From GYS-P2D sp964414425 (GTDB lineage Bacteria > Bacteroidota > Bacteroidia > Chitinophagales > Saprospiraceae), in the NCBI GenBank assembly GCA_964414425.1, contig CAYPWL010000003.1, positions 104,176 through 168,175 on the forward strand: a stretch of 64,000 nucleotides of DNA. The letters run 5' to 3'. A program made the translations under genes and the position numbers. Positions within the stretch are counted from its first letter, which is position 1. Each line of letters begins with the position of its first letter. Below, in pieces: positions 1 to 8,892 of this stretch. The notes under the pieces were generated by a model. The model saw only the letters and a program-made list of their open reading frames with translations. It was not told the origin of the DNA and made no database searches.

Positions 1-177
1 ATAACAATAGTATTGATCGAGTTCAAGGGGACTGCTGCAATTCAAGCATTGACTCAGTGGAGAGGGGTCATTTTTTTCTTTTCCCCAATTGAAATTTAGT
101 CCTAAGAAGGTTTCCTTGAAATCCATAAGGTATCAGCAGCAAGTGCATGGGTAAGATAGTGGATTGATATCGAGGAT

Positions 178-1419
178 TTATTTTTTCTTCTTTTTCTTTT
201 TGCCTTTCTCCCATTGATCGATCTCCTCTACGATAGACATATAGTCGAAGGTACGCTCTCTATCGATCTTGAGCGTATCACTGTAGCTTCCTTTGTCAAG
301 TTTAAGTATGGTGATATCGGTCTGGATATAGGACTGTATGTCTTGGAGTAATTCCTTTTCACTTGGAGCACAGAAGCTGTAAGCGTGACCTCTGTTATTG
401 CCACGTCCAGTACGCCCTATTCTGTGGACATAATTTTCGGCGAGCTCTGGGAGATCGTAATTGACAACTATGCCTACTGCAGGTATATCAAGTCCACGTG
501 CACTGACGTCTGTTGCGATGAGGAGTTGCATGTCAGTATTGGCGAACTGATCGAGTACGGCCGTACGTTCTTCTTGCTCCTTGTCGCCATGTATGGTGAG
601 GGAATCGATTTCTGCTCTTGCCATGGCTTTAGCGATGCGCTCCACTCTTACCTTTGTTCTTGCGAATGCAATGATTTTCTGATCGGGATTTTCTCGGATG
701 ACTCGCTCCAAGAAGAATCGCTTATGGTCCATCTCGACAAAAATTACGGAGTGATCTACATTCTTTGAGACGGGATCCTTGGGAGATAATTGTATTCTGA
801 TGGCTTCTTGGCGGACAATCTTGTAGGCTGTCTGCTTGAGTGCTTTATTAATGGTGGCAGAGAAGAATAATGTCTGCTGTCGCCGTGGCAGCTTGGCGAT
901 AATGTCAAAGATGTCCTTCCTGAATCCGAGATCAAGCATCAAGTCAGCCTCATCGAGGATGAGCGTCTGGATGCGATGCGTCCTCAGGTGTCCTTGATGG
1001 ATTAGGTCAAACATACGCCCCGGTGTTGCCACGACGATATCCGTTCCCGCCTGGAGCAGTTCGATCTGAGGGTCTTGATCTACCCCGCCAATGAGCGCTG
1101 CGCTATATACATCAGTATATATGGACAGTTTCTCAATGACCTCATTAATCTGGATGGCTAACTCGTGACTCGGAACAAGGATTAAGGCCAGTACACCATC
1201 CTTGCGTCGAGCTGTTTCTTTCTGCTTGAGGATCTTATCAATAAGGGGTATAGCAAATGCTGCGGTCTTACCAGTACCTGTCTGTGCAATGGCAAATAGA
1301 TCTTCACCCTTTAGGATATACGGTATCGATTTATACTGGATATCTGTCGGTCGCTTAAATCCTAAGTCAGCAATGGCTTGGATTACTCGAGGATCTATAG
1401 GATACTTTTCAAATTTCAT
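178..1419 (-). CDS. DEAD-box RNA helicase (RhlE-like)
   Basis: ATP-dependent RNA helicase of 413 residues, probably acting in ribosome assembly or RNA turnover in the cytoplasm. Two RecA-like domains carry a Q-motif region (about residues 21-28), Walker A AQTGTGKT (45-52), DEAD (156-159), SAT (187-189), ARGLDIP near 308 and HRIGRTGR (332-339). The protein ends in a run of lysines, a common RNA-binding tail in RhlE-type helicases. Motif Ia, normally PTRELA, reads PSHELA (83-88), which is unusual because the Thr and Arg contact RNA. The start is ATG. The gene stands alone; 177 bases downstream to the window edge hold no gene. The family is certain, the exact subfamily less so. Confidence 0.93.
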   Translation of the reverse strand: MKFEKYPIDPRVIQAIADLGFKRPTDIQYKSIPYILKGEDLFAIAQTGTGKTAAFAIPLIDKILKQKETARRKDGVLALILVPSHELAIQINEVIEKLSIYTDVYSAALIGGVDQDPQIELLQAGTDIVVATPGRMFDLIHQGHLRTHRIQTLILDEADLMLDLGFRKDIFDIIAKLPRRQQTLFFSATINKALKQTAYKIVRQEAIRIQLSPKDPVSKNVDHSVIFVEMDHKRFFLERVIRENPDQKIIAFARTKVRVERIAKAMARAEIDSLTIHGDKEQEERTAVLDQFANTDMQLLIATDVSARGLDIPAVGIVVNYDLPELAENYVHRIGRTGRGNNRGHAYSFCAPSEKELLQDIQSYIQTDITILKLDKGSYSDTLKIDRERTFDYMSIVEEIDQWEKGKKKKKKK

Positions 1420-1740
1420 ATGGAGCGAAATTCAAATTTAGCCTTTTTAGTTGATGCCTTGAAGAGCATGGACCATTCGCATGGGTGAATACTCATTTGT
1501 TATAACTAATGATAGAGATAATTGAATGATTAAGGCTTTCGCCTTCCCAGGGCAGGTTCCCGATATCAAGATTTTTAATTCAAGCCGTATAACTTCCCTG
1601 TTTCGATGATGGCAATATAATGCCACAGCTCAATTGTACATATCATATTCATATATCATGCGTGTTTTACCATATTGGTACGGTACTTGATATGTAGTTA
1701 TCATATGATCGTAAATTATAATATGATCTATTGAGAATCT
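1420..1740. other. Divergent intergenic region, AT-rich with ATCATAT-type repeats
   Basis: This 321-base gap separates the divergently transcribed helicase and the giant secreted-protein gene and must hold both promoters. Its right half (about 1640-1730) is very AT-rich and repeats short ATCATA/TATGATC words, including the 10-bp palindrome ATCATATGAT. I could not identify a convincing TAnnTTTG -7 element on either strand, nor any coding sequence. Confidence 0.5.
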
Positions 1741-4700
1741 ATGAAAGAAGCTCCTGTTAAAACCAACCCTTTTGGGTTATATCTGATAATAAGCATCTTA
1801 GGGCTGATGGGCATTGACCTATCGGCCCAAGGTTGTTTAGACGGATATGCCATGAGGGATACAGTGGAGTTTACCATAGGTCTTGGTACCTGTGAAGTGT
1901 CTGACACGGATATACTGGCAGAGTTAGGACTATCTGATTGTGGTGGCGAAGTGTCTCTCAGTGTTTCAGGTGTTGGGCTCAACCAGTCACGTATCGTAGA
2001 ACTCATCGATGAAGTCAATAACGAGATCTTAGATAACTTCACTGTTACGGTCAGTCCAGAGGAGAATGTCTTTCCGACGGATATCTTCTTAGAGATCTCA
2101 CCATTTGATTGTGATCTTGATAAGACATATATATTAAATCGACTCGGTATTGATATACCCGAGTCATCTATTATTTCGACAATACATTTTATATCTGGTA
2201 CGGCACGAGTAACTCAATTTCCGGTGGGAGAGGAGATATTCATTGATCGTGTTATCTGTGGAGACGGCTATGTGTTTGCAACAGATTTGTCGATATTCCT
2301 ATTTCCAGATCATATACTGCCGATTAGCACTACACTGAATCATTCAGTAGGTTTTAGTACGGAGTTAGTTGAGTTATCTGATATCCTAAGAAACAATCCA
2401 TTATTTAGATATACGGATGTATGCGATATTGATCGCTTGACAATAGATAACGAGGGACCATTTGGTTTTGGACAGTCAACCATAGGTAATGTATTCTTAG
2501 ATGAAGCGCTTATTGCCGAAAACCTAAGAGTAAATATTTCTGCGCCAGCTTGTCCATCGGCATTTTTGGATATTCCGATAGCTATGGATCAATGCTTCGT
2601 TACTGAGCGAGATATACTCGATACACTTGGGTTTAGTCCGGCGACTACGGACTTTGATCTTGTAGATATAAGATTAAGAGATGGAGACTCATTTGACAAT
2701 GAGTCATTTACTATAGAGAGTATATCAGTTAGAGGTATTGCAGTGTGTAGCCAACCGATAATGGTGACCTACATGAGACCGACTGATATTAACTTGGATG
2801 CTGAGTCAATCGCATGTAATAGCCAGTTAAATATATCACTGAATGAAGACTGTGCAATAGAGCTGAACTCTGATGTGCTATTAGCTAATACAGGACTTTG
2901 CTTTTTAAACTTTATCGTCCGTGCGGAGGATGAGCAAGGGACCCTCATCGCAGAGGATCATAATATAACACTCACTAATCCAGGTACTTATGTTGTGACC
3001 GTGTCGGATCCTCGTAGTACGCTATCATGTACAAGCACTGTTGTTGTTGAGGACAAGCACATATTTGATGTAGTCTGTGAGCCTGATACCATAGCTTGTC
3101 AGTTTGGGATAGATCCGATGATGGGTGATCAGTTTGTGGCCTTCCCATTTGTAGGTGTGCCATCGAGCTTTGAGCCTCTTGGTAACAATACATTCAACAT
3201 CATAAATGACGATGATTGTGGCATCAAGCTAGGTAGTTTTCAAGATATTACCACAGAGACTTGTAGTGGAGACTTTCAAGAGATTATAGATCGTAACTGG
3301 TTGTTCTCTGATTTAGCGGGTAACCAAGATACTTGTATACAGAGAATATTTGTCCTTAGAACTCAGCTGGATAGTATCGATGAGTTTGAAGATTTTGAGA
3401 CCGACTGTATGAGTGATTTTACACTCTTCGACGACAACGGTAATCCTGCTCCTGCAGAAGTAGGAGTGCCGACGATTGGCGGAGGAGCGTTTGATGCAGA
3501 GGTGTGTGGTATACTCAGAAGAACTTATTCAGACAATGTATTTGAGTTGTGTGGACGATCAAGAAAAATTATTCGTGAGTGGTTGATCATTGACTGGTGT
3601 ACTAACGATCTGTTATCACTTAACCAGACGATCATCATTGAGGACGGACGCCCACCAGTGCTCTTAGAGCCTCTTGAGGATATCACACTAAATACGCACC
3701 CGTTTTTATGCGGAGCAGAAGACATTCAATTGCCTACGCCACAACTTGAAGACTGTGGATCTGATGTGATCGATGTCAATATATTTTATGAGACTACCGA
3801 TGCTTTTGGCGAAAGAGTCATGATAGACAACGGCTCCAGTACGATGATATCATCGATATCTATGGGGTCTACTCAGGCAGAGTTTGATGTTGTCTACGTA
3901 TTTACTGATGAATGTCAGAATGTGTCGACAGATACACTGGTAATCACAATTCAGGATGATCAGCCGCCTGTTGCGGTATGTGATCAGTTCACTTCGATCT
4001 CTATTGCTGGAAATGGTATGGCTCAAGTGAGAGCGCTAACATTCGATGACCTTAGTGTAGATAACTGTGGCATTGCTTCATATACGGCAAGAAAAGTTGA
4101 TGGAGTCTGCTCTGTTGGAGAAGATTTTAGTGAGTTAATCTTTTTCTGTTGTGAAGAAGTCGGACAGACGCTTACTGTTGAGTTTAAAGTGACAGACATT
4201 GCGGGCAATTCTAATACCTGTCATATATCAGTTGAAGTATTCGATAAGTTTACTCCATTGATCGTATGTCCAGATGACATCACGATCGATTGTTCATTAG
4301 ATCCGTTGGATTTAATGGTTACTGGAGAGGCTCAAGCCATTGATAACTGTTCCGTTGATAGCTTATTCTTCACCGATGTGAGCAATCTTGACGCTTGTGG
4401 CAAGGGGACAATAGAACGTACGTGGACAGCAATTGATAGAGGTGGTCAAGTGGTTAACTGTGATCAGATAATCACAATAGTCTCTGACGAACCTTTTGAA
4501 ATTACTGCAGAGGAGTTTCCTGGAGATACGGTAATTATAGGATGCTTTGCAACTGTCGATCCCGAGTTTACGGGTATGCCTGCGTTATCTCAAGATGGAT
4601 GTGCAGATGTCGTAGCAAGTTATGAGGATACCTACTTTACAGATGTTAATGATGGTTGTTTTACGATCATTAGAGAGTGGGTGGTCATAGACTGGTGTCA

Positions 4701-6615
4701 ATTCAGCACGTCTGTGCCAGATCAAGGTTACTGGTCGATGGGTCAAGCGATTACCGTGGCTAATGAGTCAGCACCAGAGTTTGTTAACTTTCCATCCGAC
4801 ACTACTTTATGCATTACAGGTACAGATTGTATGGGTCAATTCGTGCTATCTGTTGAGGCCGTTGATGACTGTACACCTGTAGAAGACTTTGATTGGTTTC
4901 ATCAGATCAGAACTACGGGAGATGATGTTGAGATATTAAGAACTTCTACGTCTCCAGTGCTTAATGCAACTTTAGAATCAGGGTTATATGAGGTGATATT
5001 TTCAGTATCTGATGGATGCGAGAATATCAATACTGATACAATTAATCTGACGATCCAAGATTGTCAAGCACCGATCATAAATTGCCCGACAGTAGAAAAT
5101 GCTGTAGTGCTTCGCGAGAATGGTGAAGCGGTGATATCAATAGATGACTTTGAGGTAACTGTAGAAGATAACTGCACATCAGCTGAAGACTTAATGCTGT
5201 CATTCTCGGCAGAAGGAGAAGTAAGCAATCTAATTTTTAATTGTCAGGATATCGCTGATGGGCGCTCCGAACAGCGTTTAGTTACGATATACGTGCGTGA
5301 TGAAGCTGGTAATCTTGGTGAGTGCGAAGCTCCCCTTGAAATATTTGATAATGGAAATAACCTCTGTGAAGATCAGATGACAGGATTAAGTGTCTCTGGA
5401 CTAATATTTACAGAGGAACTTGTCGGAACTGACAATGTGAGCGTGGTGCTGATGGCTAATGCTACTGCTGAAGCTCAACAGTTCACCGATGTATCTGGAG
5501 AGTTTAGGTTTGAAGATCTTGACGGAGATCAAGCATATACCTTGGAGATGAATCGTAATACTCGATTTGATGATGGCTTGACGACCTTAGATCTATTGCT
5601 GATGCAGAGACATATCTTAGGCTTAGGCTTATTGGATACGCCTTATAAGATCATCGCAGGAGATATCGATAACAATGGAAGAATAACTACGGGAGACCTC
5701 GTCAAAATGAGAAGGGTCATATTAGGTGTGGACAACACTTTTGGAGATGCTCAGGCAAACTGGAAGTTCATCCCAGCTGATCACCAGTTTGCCAATCCGT
5801 ATCGACCATTTCCAATACCAAAGATTGCTGTCGAGTCGTCAGCAGACGGGTTAGTCAATGTAGAAGTGATCTCAGTTAAGCTCGGCGATGTTAACGGTTC
5901 TAATGAGGTAAGTAGCCGACTGAAGGCTAAGGTCAGAAGTACAGAATACCACCAATTATCAGTGGGCAATCCGATTTATTCTGAGGGCTCTATGTTATAT
6001 GACCTTCCGATATATGCCGATGACAGTGACCTGTTGGCACTGCAGTATGGTATCCGATTGACCGATCATGTCGATGATTTCGTAAGTGTGTGGTCTGACC
6101 AGATAAACATCAATACTGATGATTATAACATCAATAATACTGAGCTTAAGATGGCTTGGACTAATGATGATACACAGATAGATATCAGTCGACCTCTATT
6201 CTATATTCGGATGGCAGGGACAATAGATCAGAACGGTTTACCATTCGAAATGTCTGAGATGTTTAGTGCTTGGATAGATAAGAGCTTAATTGAGCAGGAG
6301 TTGGCATTTGTCAGAGATGACCAAAGAATACTTGAAACCAGGAAACCGGGCATGAGTATTGTGTCAATATCTCCTAATCCTATCGTCAAGAGCAGCACAG
6401 TAACTGTAGAGTTAGTATCTGCTCAACATGTATCATGGACATTGATCAGTTCGAGTGGTCAAGTGATCTCTCGCAATGGACAATACTTCAATGCAGGGAG
6501 TAATCAGATTCAGTTGAGTGAGGCTGATTTTGGAGGCTATCAAGGGGTGCTATTCTTACATGTGAATAGTCCCGAAATAGAACTGACTGAGCGATTGATT
6601 CGCATCGGCAAGTAA
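1741..6615 (+). CDS. Giant secreted HYR-like repeat protein with dockerin-like module and T9SS C-terminal domain
   Basis: A 1624-residue cell-surface or released protein. The first ~30 residues form a signal peptide ending near SAQ. The body (about 350-1250) consists of cysteine-rich beta-sandwich repeats of HYR type; the recurring signature is an arginine-x-W-x-x-x-DWC stretch, seen in REWLIIDWC and REWVVIDWC, followed by a D-x-x-x-P linker. Residues about 1275-1330 look like a type I dockerin: two helices (LDLLLMQRHILG and GDLVKMRRVILG) with a calcium-loop sequence GDIDNNGRITTGD. The last ~85 residues (from SPNPIVKSS) are a typical type A T9SS sorting domain ending in an isoleucine-rich strand and a basic tail. 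Function is probably adhesion or surface-layer building. It stands alone; the next gene converges 4 bases away. Confidence 0.88.
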   Translation: MKEAPVKTNPFGLYLIISILGLMGIDLSAQGCLDGYAMRDTVEFTIGLGTCEVSDTDILAELGLSDCGGEVSLSVSGVGLNQSRIVELIDEVNNEILDNFTVTVSPEENVFPTDIFLEISPFDCDLDKTYILNRLGIDIPESSIISTIHFISGTARVTQFPVGEEIFIDRVICGDGYVFATDLSIFLFPDHILPISTTLNHSVGFSTELVELSDILRNNPLFRYTDVCDIDRLTIDNEGPFGFGQSTIGNVFLDEALIAENLRVNISAPACPSAFLDIPIAMDQCFVTERDILDTLGFSPATTDFDLVDIRLRDGDSFDNESFTIESISVRGIAVCSQPIMVTYMRPTDINLDAESIACNSQLNISLNEDCAIELNSDVLLANTGLCFLNFIVRAEDEQGTLIAEDHNITLTNPGTYVVTVSDPRSTLSCTSTVVVEDKHIFDVVCEPDTIACQFGIDPMMGDQFVAFPFVGVPSSFEPLGNNTFNIINDDDCGIKLGSFQDITTETCSGDFQEIIDRNWLFSDLAGNQDTCIQRIFVLRTQLDSIDEFEDFETDCMSDFTLFDDNGNPAPAEVGVPTIGGGAFDAEVCGILRRTYSDNVFELCGRSRKIIREWLIIDWCTNDLLSLNQTIIIEDGRPPVLLEPLEDITLNTHPFLCGAEDIQLPTPQLEDCGSDVIDVNIFYETTDAFGERVMIDNGSSTMISSISMGSTQAEFDVVYVFTDECQNVSTDTLVITIQDDQPPVAVCDQFTSISIAGNGMAQVRALTFDDLSVDNCGIASYTARKVDGVCSVGEDFSELIFFCCEEVGQTLTVEFKVTDIAGNSNTCHISVEVFDKFTPLIVCPDDITIDCSLDPLDLMVTGEAQAIDNCSVDSLFFTDVSNLDACGKGTIERTWTAIDRGGQVVNCDQIITIVSDEPFEITAEEFPGDTVIIGCFATVDPEFTGMPALSQDGCADVVASYEDTYFTDVNDGCFTIIREWVVIDWCQFSTSVPDQGYWSMGQAITVANESAPEFVNFPSDTTLCITGTDCMGQFVLSVEAVDDCTPVEDFDWFHQIRTTGDDVEILRTSTSPVLNATLESGLYEVIFSVSDGCENINTDTINLTIQDCQAPIINCPTVENAVVLRENGEAVISIDDFEVTVEDNCTSAEDLMLSFSAEGEVSNLIFNCQDIADGRSEQRLVTIYVRDEAGNLGECEAPLEIFDNGNNLCEDQMTGLSVSGLIFTEELVGTDNVSVVLMANATAEAQQFTDVSGEFRFEDLDGDQAYTLEMNRNTRFDDGLTTLDLLLMQRHILGLGLLDTPYKIIAGDIDNNGRITTGDLVKMRRVILGVDNTFGDAQANWKFIPADHQFANPYRPFPIPKIAVESSADGLVNVEVISVKLGDVNGSNEVSSRLKAKVRSTEYHQLSVGNPIYSEGSMLYDLPIYADDSDLLALQYGIRLTDHVDDFVSVWSDQININTDDYNINNTELKMAWTNDDTQIDISRPLFYIRMAGTIDQNGLPFEMSEMFSAWIDKSLIEQELAFVRDDQRILETRKPGMSIVSISPNPIVKSSTVTVELVSAQHVSWTLISSSGQVISRNGQYFNAGSNQIQLSEADFGGYQGVLFLHVNSPEIELTERLIRIGK

Positions 6616-6619
6616 TCAC

Positions 6620-6955
6620 TTACTTCTCAATGATATGCGCCTTCGTGTATCCAGAATTCTTCACAACCTTGAGTGCTTCTTCAGCTTTCTCTCGTGAGTT
6701 AAACTCTCCTAATAGATAAGTCGTCTTCTTTGTAGCTGGATTCTTTTCCTTGATGATAAACCCAATTGGGTAGAGTTTTGGGAACAACTCTTTATGATCT
6801 GTGCTTTCCTTCACGTAGATGTAAAATAATCCTTCTTCGAGGTTATCAGATGGATATTGTGCGGCTTCAAAAAGAGTTCCTTCAGACCCCGTCGAGGCGT
6901 TGAGAGACACGGACAAGAATAGACAAGTGGCAATTAAGGTTAGGGCTCTATACAT
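6620..6955 (-). CDS. Small secreted SPOR-like protein
   Basis: A 111-residue protein with a signal peptide (hydrophobic segment 3-17, cleavage near LNA-STG). The mature part resembles a single SPOR-type fold: a beta strand (LFYIYVKE), a second strand ending in LLGEF, then the helix REKAEEALKVVKNSGY and a last strand AHIIE. SPOR domains bind denuded peptidoglycan, but this copy is divergent, so peptidoglycan binding is an inference. ATG start; it converges on the giant T9SS substrate gene with a 4-base gap, leaving no room for a separate terminator. Confidence 0.7.
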   Translation of the reverse strand: MYRALTLIATCLFLSVSLNASTGSEGTLFEAAQYPSDNLEEGLFYIYVKESTDHKELFPKLYPIGFIIKEKNPATKKTTYLLGEFNSREKAEEALKVVKNSGYTKAHIIEK

Positions 6956-7082
6956 ATGAATATTTAAGATAATATGGGAGGCGAATATAGCGTATAGCGA
7001 TTAACAACAAACTATCTGTGGTGATTAAATATCACATTTTATAGATCATAATTGAGACATCAATTGATATCTTAACTATACA

Positions 7083-7841
7083 ATGAAAAAGTGCCCTGCT
7101 CCGGTCCACCATAAATTGTTGCAACTGACTAACGAACCTTGGAATCAGCTACAACTGAATAGCCCTTGGAGTGTGGGTATGGTCAGTCAGTTGATCAGGC
7201 AAGAGGACTTCACTAGCTATCAGAACTGGAGGGCATATTACTATAGTAGTGGACTCGAGAGAGCTGAGCAGATGCAAAATATATCGCCTTCTACAAGATA
7301 TGTGTTGGACTATCTAGGTCCGCGCTCTGCTAAGATAATGTTGAAGGAGGAGTACCTCCAGTATATCAATCTACAACACAATCACGGGCGGAGTCGATCT
7401 ATACTCCTTCATAGGAGTGGTATACTACGAAATGCGCTCAATCCTAAGCTGACACTCAATGAAGCGTATCAGATCGTAGAGTATCGTGTATTAGGAGAAA
7501 CCTGGAATGGAGTCTATATCAGGGAAAAATCTTTTGAAAATCATATCAAGAGGCTTGATAAAAGTATAACCACAGTACATGCAGTAGGACAATTGGATTA
7601 TCAATATGCCATAGACTACGAGTTGTATAGGGATGGAGCGTTAATCTGTGCAGTACAGGTCAAACCAGAATCCTATCAATCAGATAAGAGTTACGTGCGG
7701 CGAGCAAAGTCTGCCAACAAGATTAAAAATGACATGTATACACAGGAGTTTGGCAAACCTGTGCTGACTATTTTAGTCAGTCAGGCGGGAGAGGTAATAC
7801 TTGATACTCAATACGGACTATTGTTAAGCCTGGTCGATTAA
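7083..7841 (+). CDS. Type II restriction endonuclease, MjaI-like
   Basis: A 252-residue protein recognised mainly by its context and its C-terminal nuclease signature. The segment around residues 178-194 (D178, then Q192-V-K194 within AVQVKPESY) fits a PD-(D/E)xK core in which the acidic residue of ExK is replaced by Gln, as in some restriction enzymes. The overall layout resembles the MjaI family, whose prototype cuts CTAG. It converges on a DNA methyltransferase and the two stop codons overlap in a single TTAA, the classic arrangement of a restriction-modification pair. Recognition of CTAG is inference from family resemblance recalled without a search. ATG start. Confidence 0.65.
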   Translation: MKKCPAPVHHKLLQLTNEPWNQLQLNSPWSVGMVSQLIRQEDFTSYQNWRAYYYSSGLERAEQMQNISPSTRYVLDYLGPRSAKIMLKEEYLQYINLQHNHGRSRSILLHRSGILRNALNPKLTLNEAYQIVEYRVLGETWNGVYIREKSFENHIKRLDKSITTVHAVGQLDYQYAIDYELYRDGALICAVQVKPESYQSDKSYVRRAKSANKIKNDMYTQEFGKPVLTILVSQAGEVILDTQYGLLLSLVD

Positions 7842-8884
7842 GCCCCTTTGAATGGACTATAGCTCACTTTGATTTTATCCTTAGTTGATTTGAGGTCTTT
7901 GATGAGATAGGGCTGGAGGAGTTTTTCTTGATTGGACTTTACTGGCGAGTTGATGATGTCGTTACGATATTTAAAGAAGAGTGTTTGTTGCTGGGCTACA
8001 TAATCCTCATGAGTTTTGATCCTTGCGCGGATATCTTGATTCATGAGATCAACTTGCTCTGTGGCGGATAGGTCTGTAAGACTTGATTGGCGGAGCTCCT
8101 GATCTATATCTACATATACACTGTTGCGTCCATAGCACATAGCGGCATAGCTTGTCGTGCCAGTCCCGCTAAACGGGTCTAAGACCGTATCGCCGTACAT
8201 GGAATACATGAGTAGTAAGCGCTTGGCTATTTCGACAGGGTAAGCACCACTTCGATCTCGGTTTGCACTGCTTTTGAGCTGCTGTTTTTTACCTCTGATG
8301 TCATGCCACTGATCGCTGAACCATTGATTACGCTCTTCCCAAAAGAACGCACTTTGGCGCCTGATCTGCTTTTCTTTTTCGGTAAATATCCGCTTGCCAG
8401 CCTTTCTGAATACCAGTATGTATTCATGCTCAAGTGTGATATATGCACCTGCTGGCAGTACACCGGAACCCATAAATTTAGTAGGGGAGTTAGTTGGCTT
8501 GTTCCAGATGATATAGGGGAGTATGTCAAAGCCTATCTTTTTGCAGGATTGCATGATGCGGCTATGGTTGCTATACATCTCAAAATGTCCATCGAGCGAG
8601 CGAGTGGCATTGCCGATATTGATGGCCATAAAACCTCCTGGAGCCAGGAGCCTATAACACTCCGCCCAGCAGTCGTCAAGGAGCTTGTGCATTTTATCAA
8701 ATGCCTTGTCTCCTTCGCCCTTCTTGACGGAGGTTTTGATCCCTCTATTGTAGGTGCTAAATATGTCATCCCACATCTCTACCATAGGGTAGGGAGGCGA
8801 AGTCAAGATGAGCTGGATGCTCTCATGGTCTAAGGGCATTGGTTCGAATGAGTTAGCCAGCAAGAAGCTATGAGTCGTACGCAT
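7838..8884 (-). CDS. Beta-class site-specific DNA methyltransferase (probably N4-cytosine) of the restriction-modification pair
   Basis: A 348-residue amino-methyltransferase. Motif IV TSPPYP lies near the N-terminus (residues 28-33) followed by EMWDD, and the SAM-binding motif I DPFSGTGTT lies after the target-recognition region (236-244), so the motif order is that of the beta class. An S/T-PPY catalytic motif is commonest in N4-cytosine enzymes, and TSPPYP-x-x-EMWD resembles CTAG methylases of the MthZI/MjaI group as I remember them. It should protect host DNA from the convergent nuclease gene, with which it shares its last bases. About 85 residues after motif I are extra C-terminal sequence. 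ATG start; the upstream permease gene ends 8 bases before it, so the two may be co-transcribed. Confidence 0.85.
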   Translation of the reverse strand: MRTTHSFLLANSFEPMPLDHESIQLILTSPPYPMVEMWDDIFSTYNRGIKTSVKKGEGDKAFDKMHKLLDDCWAECYRLLAPGGFMAINIGNATRSLDGHFEMYSNHSRIMQSCKKIGFDILPYIIWNKPTNSPTKFMGSGVLPAGAYITLEHEYILVFRKAGKRIFTEKEKQIRRQSAFFWEERNQWFSDQWHDIRGKKQQLKSSANRDRSGAYPVEIAKRLLLMYSMYGDTVLDPFSGTGTTSYAAMCYGRNSVYVDIDQELRQSSLTDLSATEQVDLMNQDIRARIKTHEDYVAQQQTLFFKYRNDIINSPVKSNQEKLLQPYLIKDLKSTKDKIKVSYSPFKGA

Positions 8885-8892
8885 TCAGGATA

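Noticed and set aside
385..768. 127-codon plus-strand frame inside the helicase gene
   Set aside because: Antisense shadow of conserved helicase motifs; cysteine-rich composition is an artefact of the frame.
8303..8833. 176-codon plus-strand open frame inside the methyltransferase gene
   Set aside because: It lies antisense to a gene with clear catalytic motifs and shows no protein features of its own.
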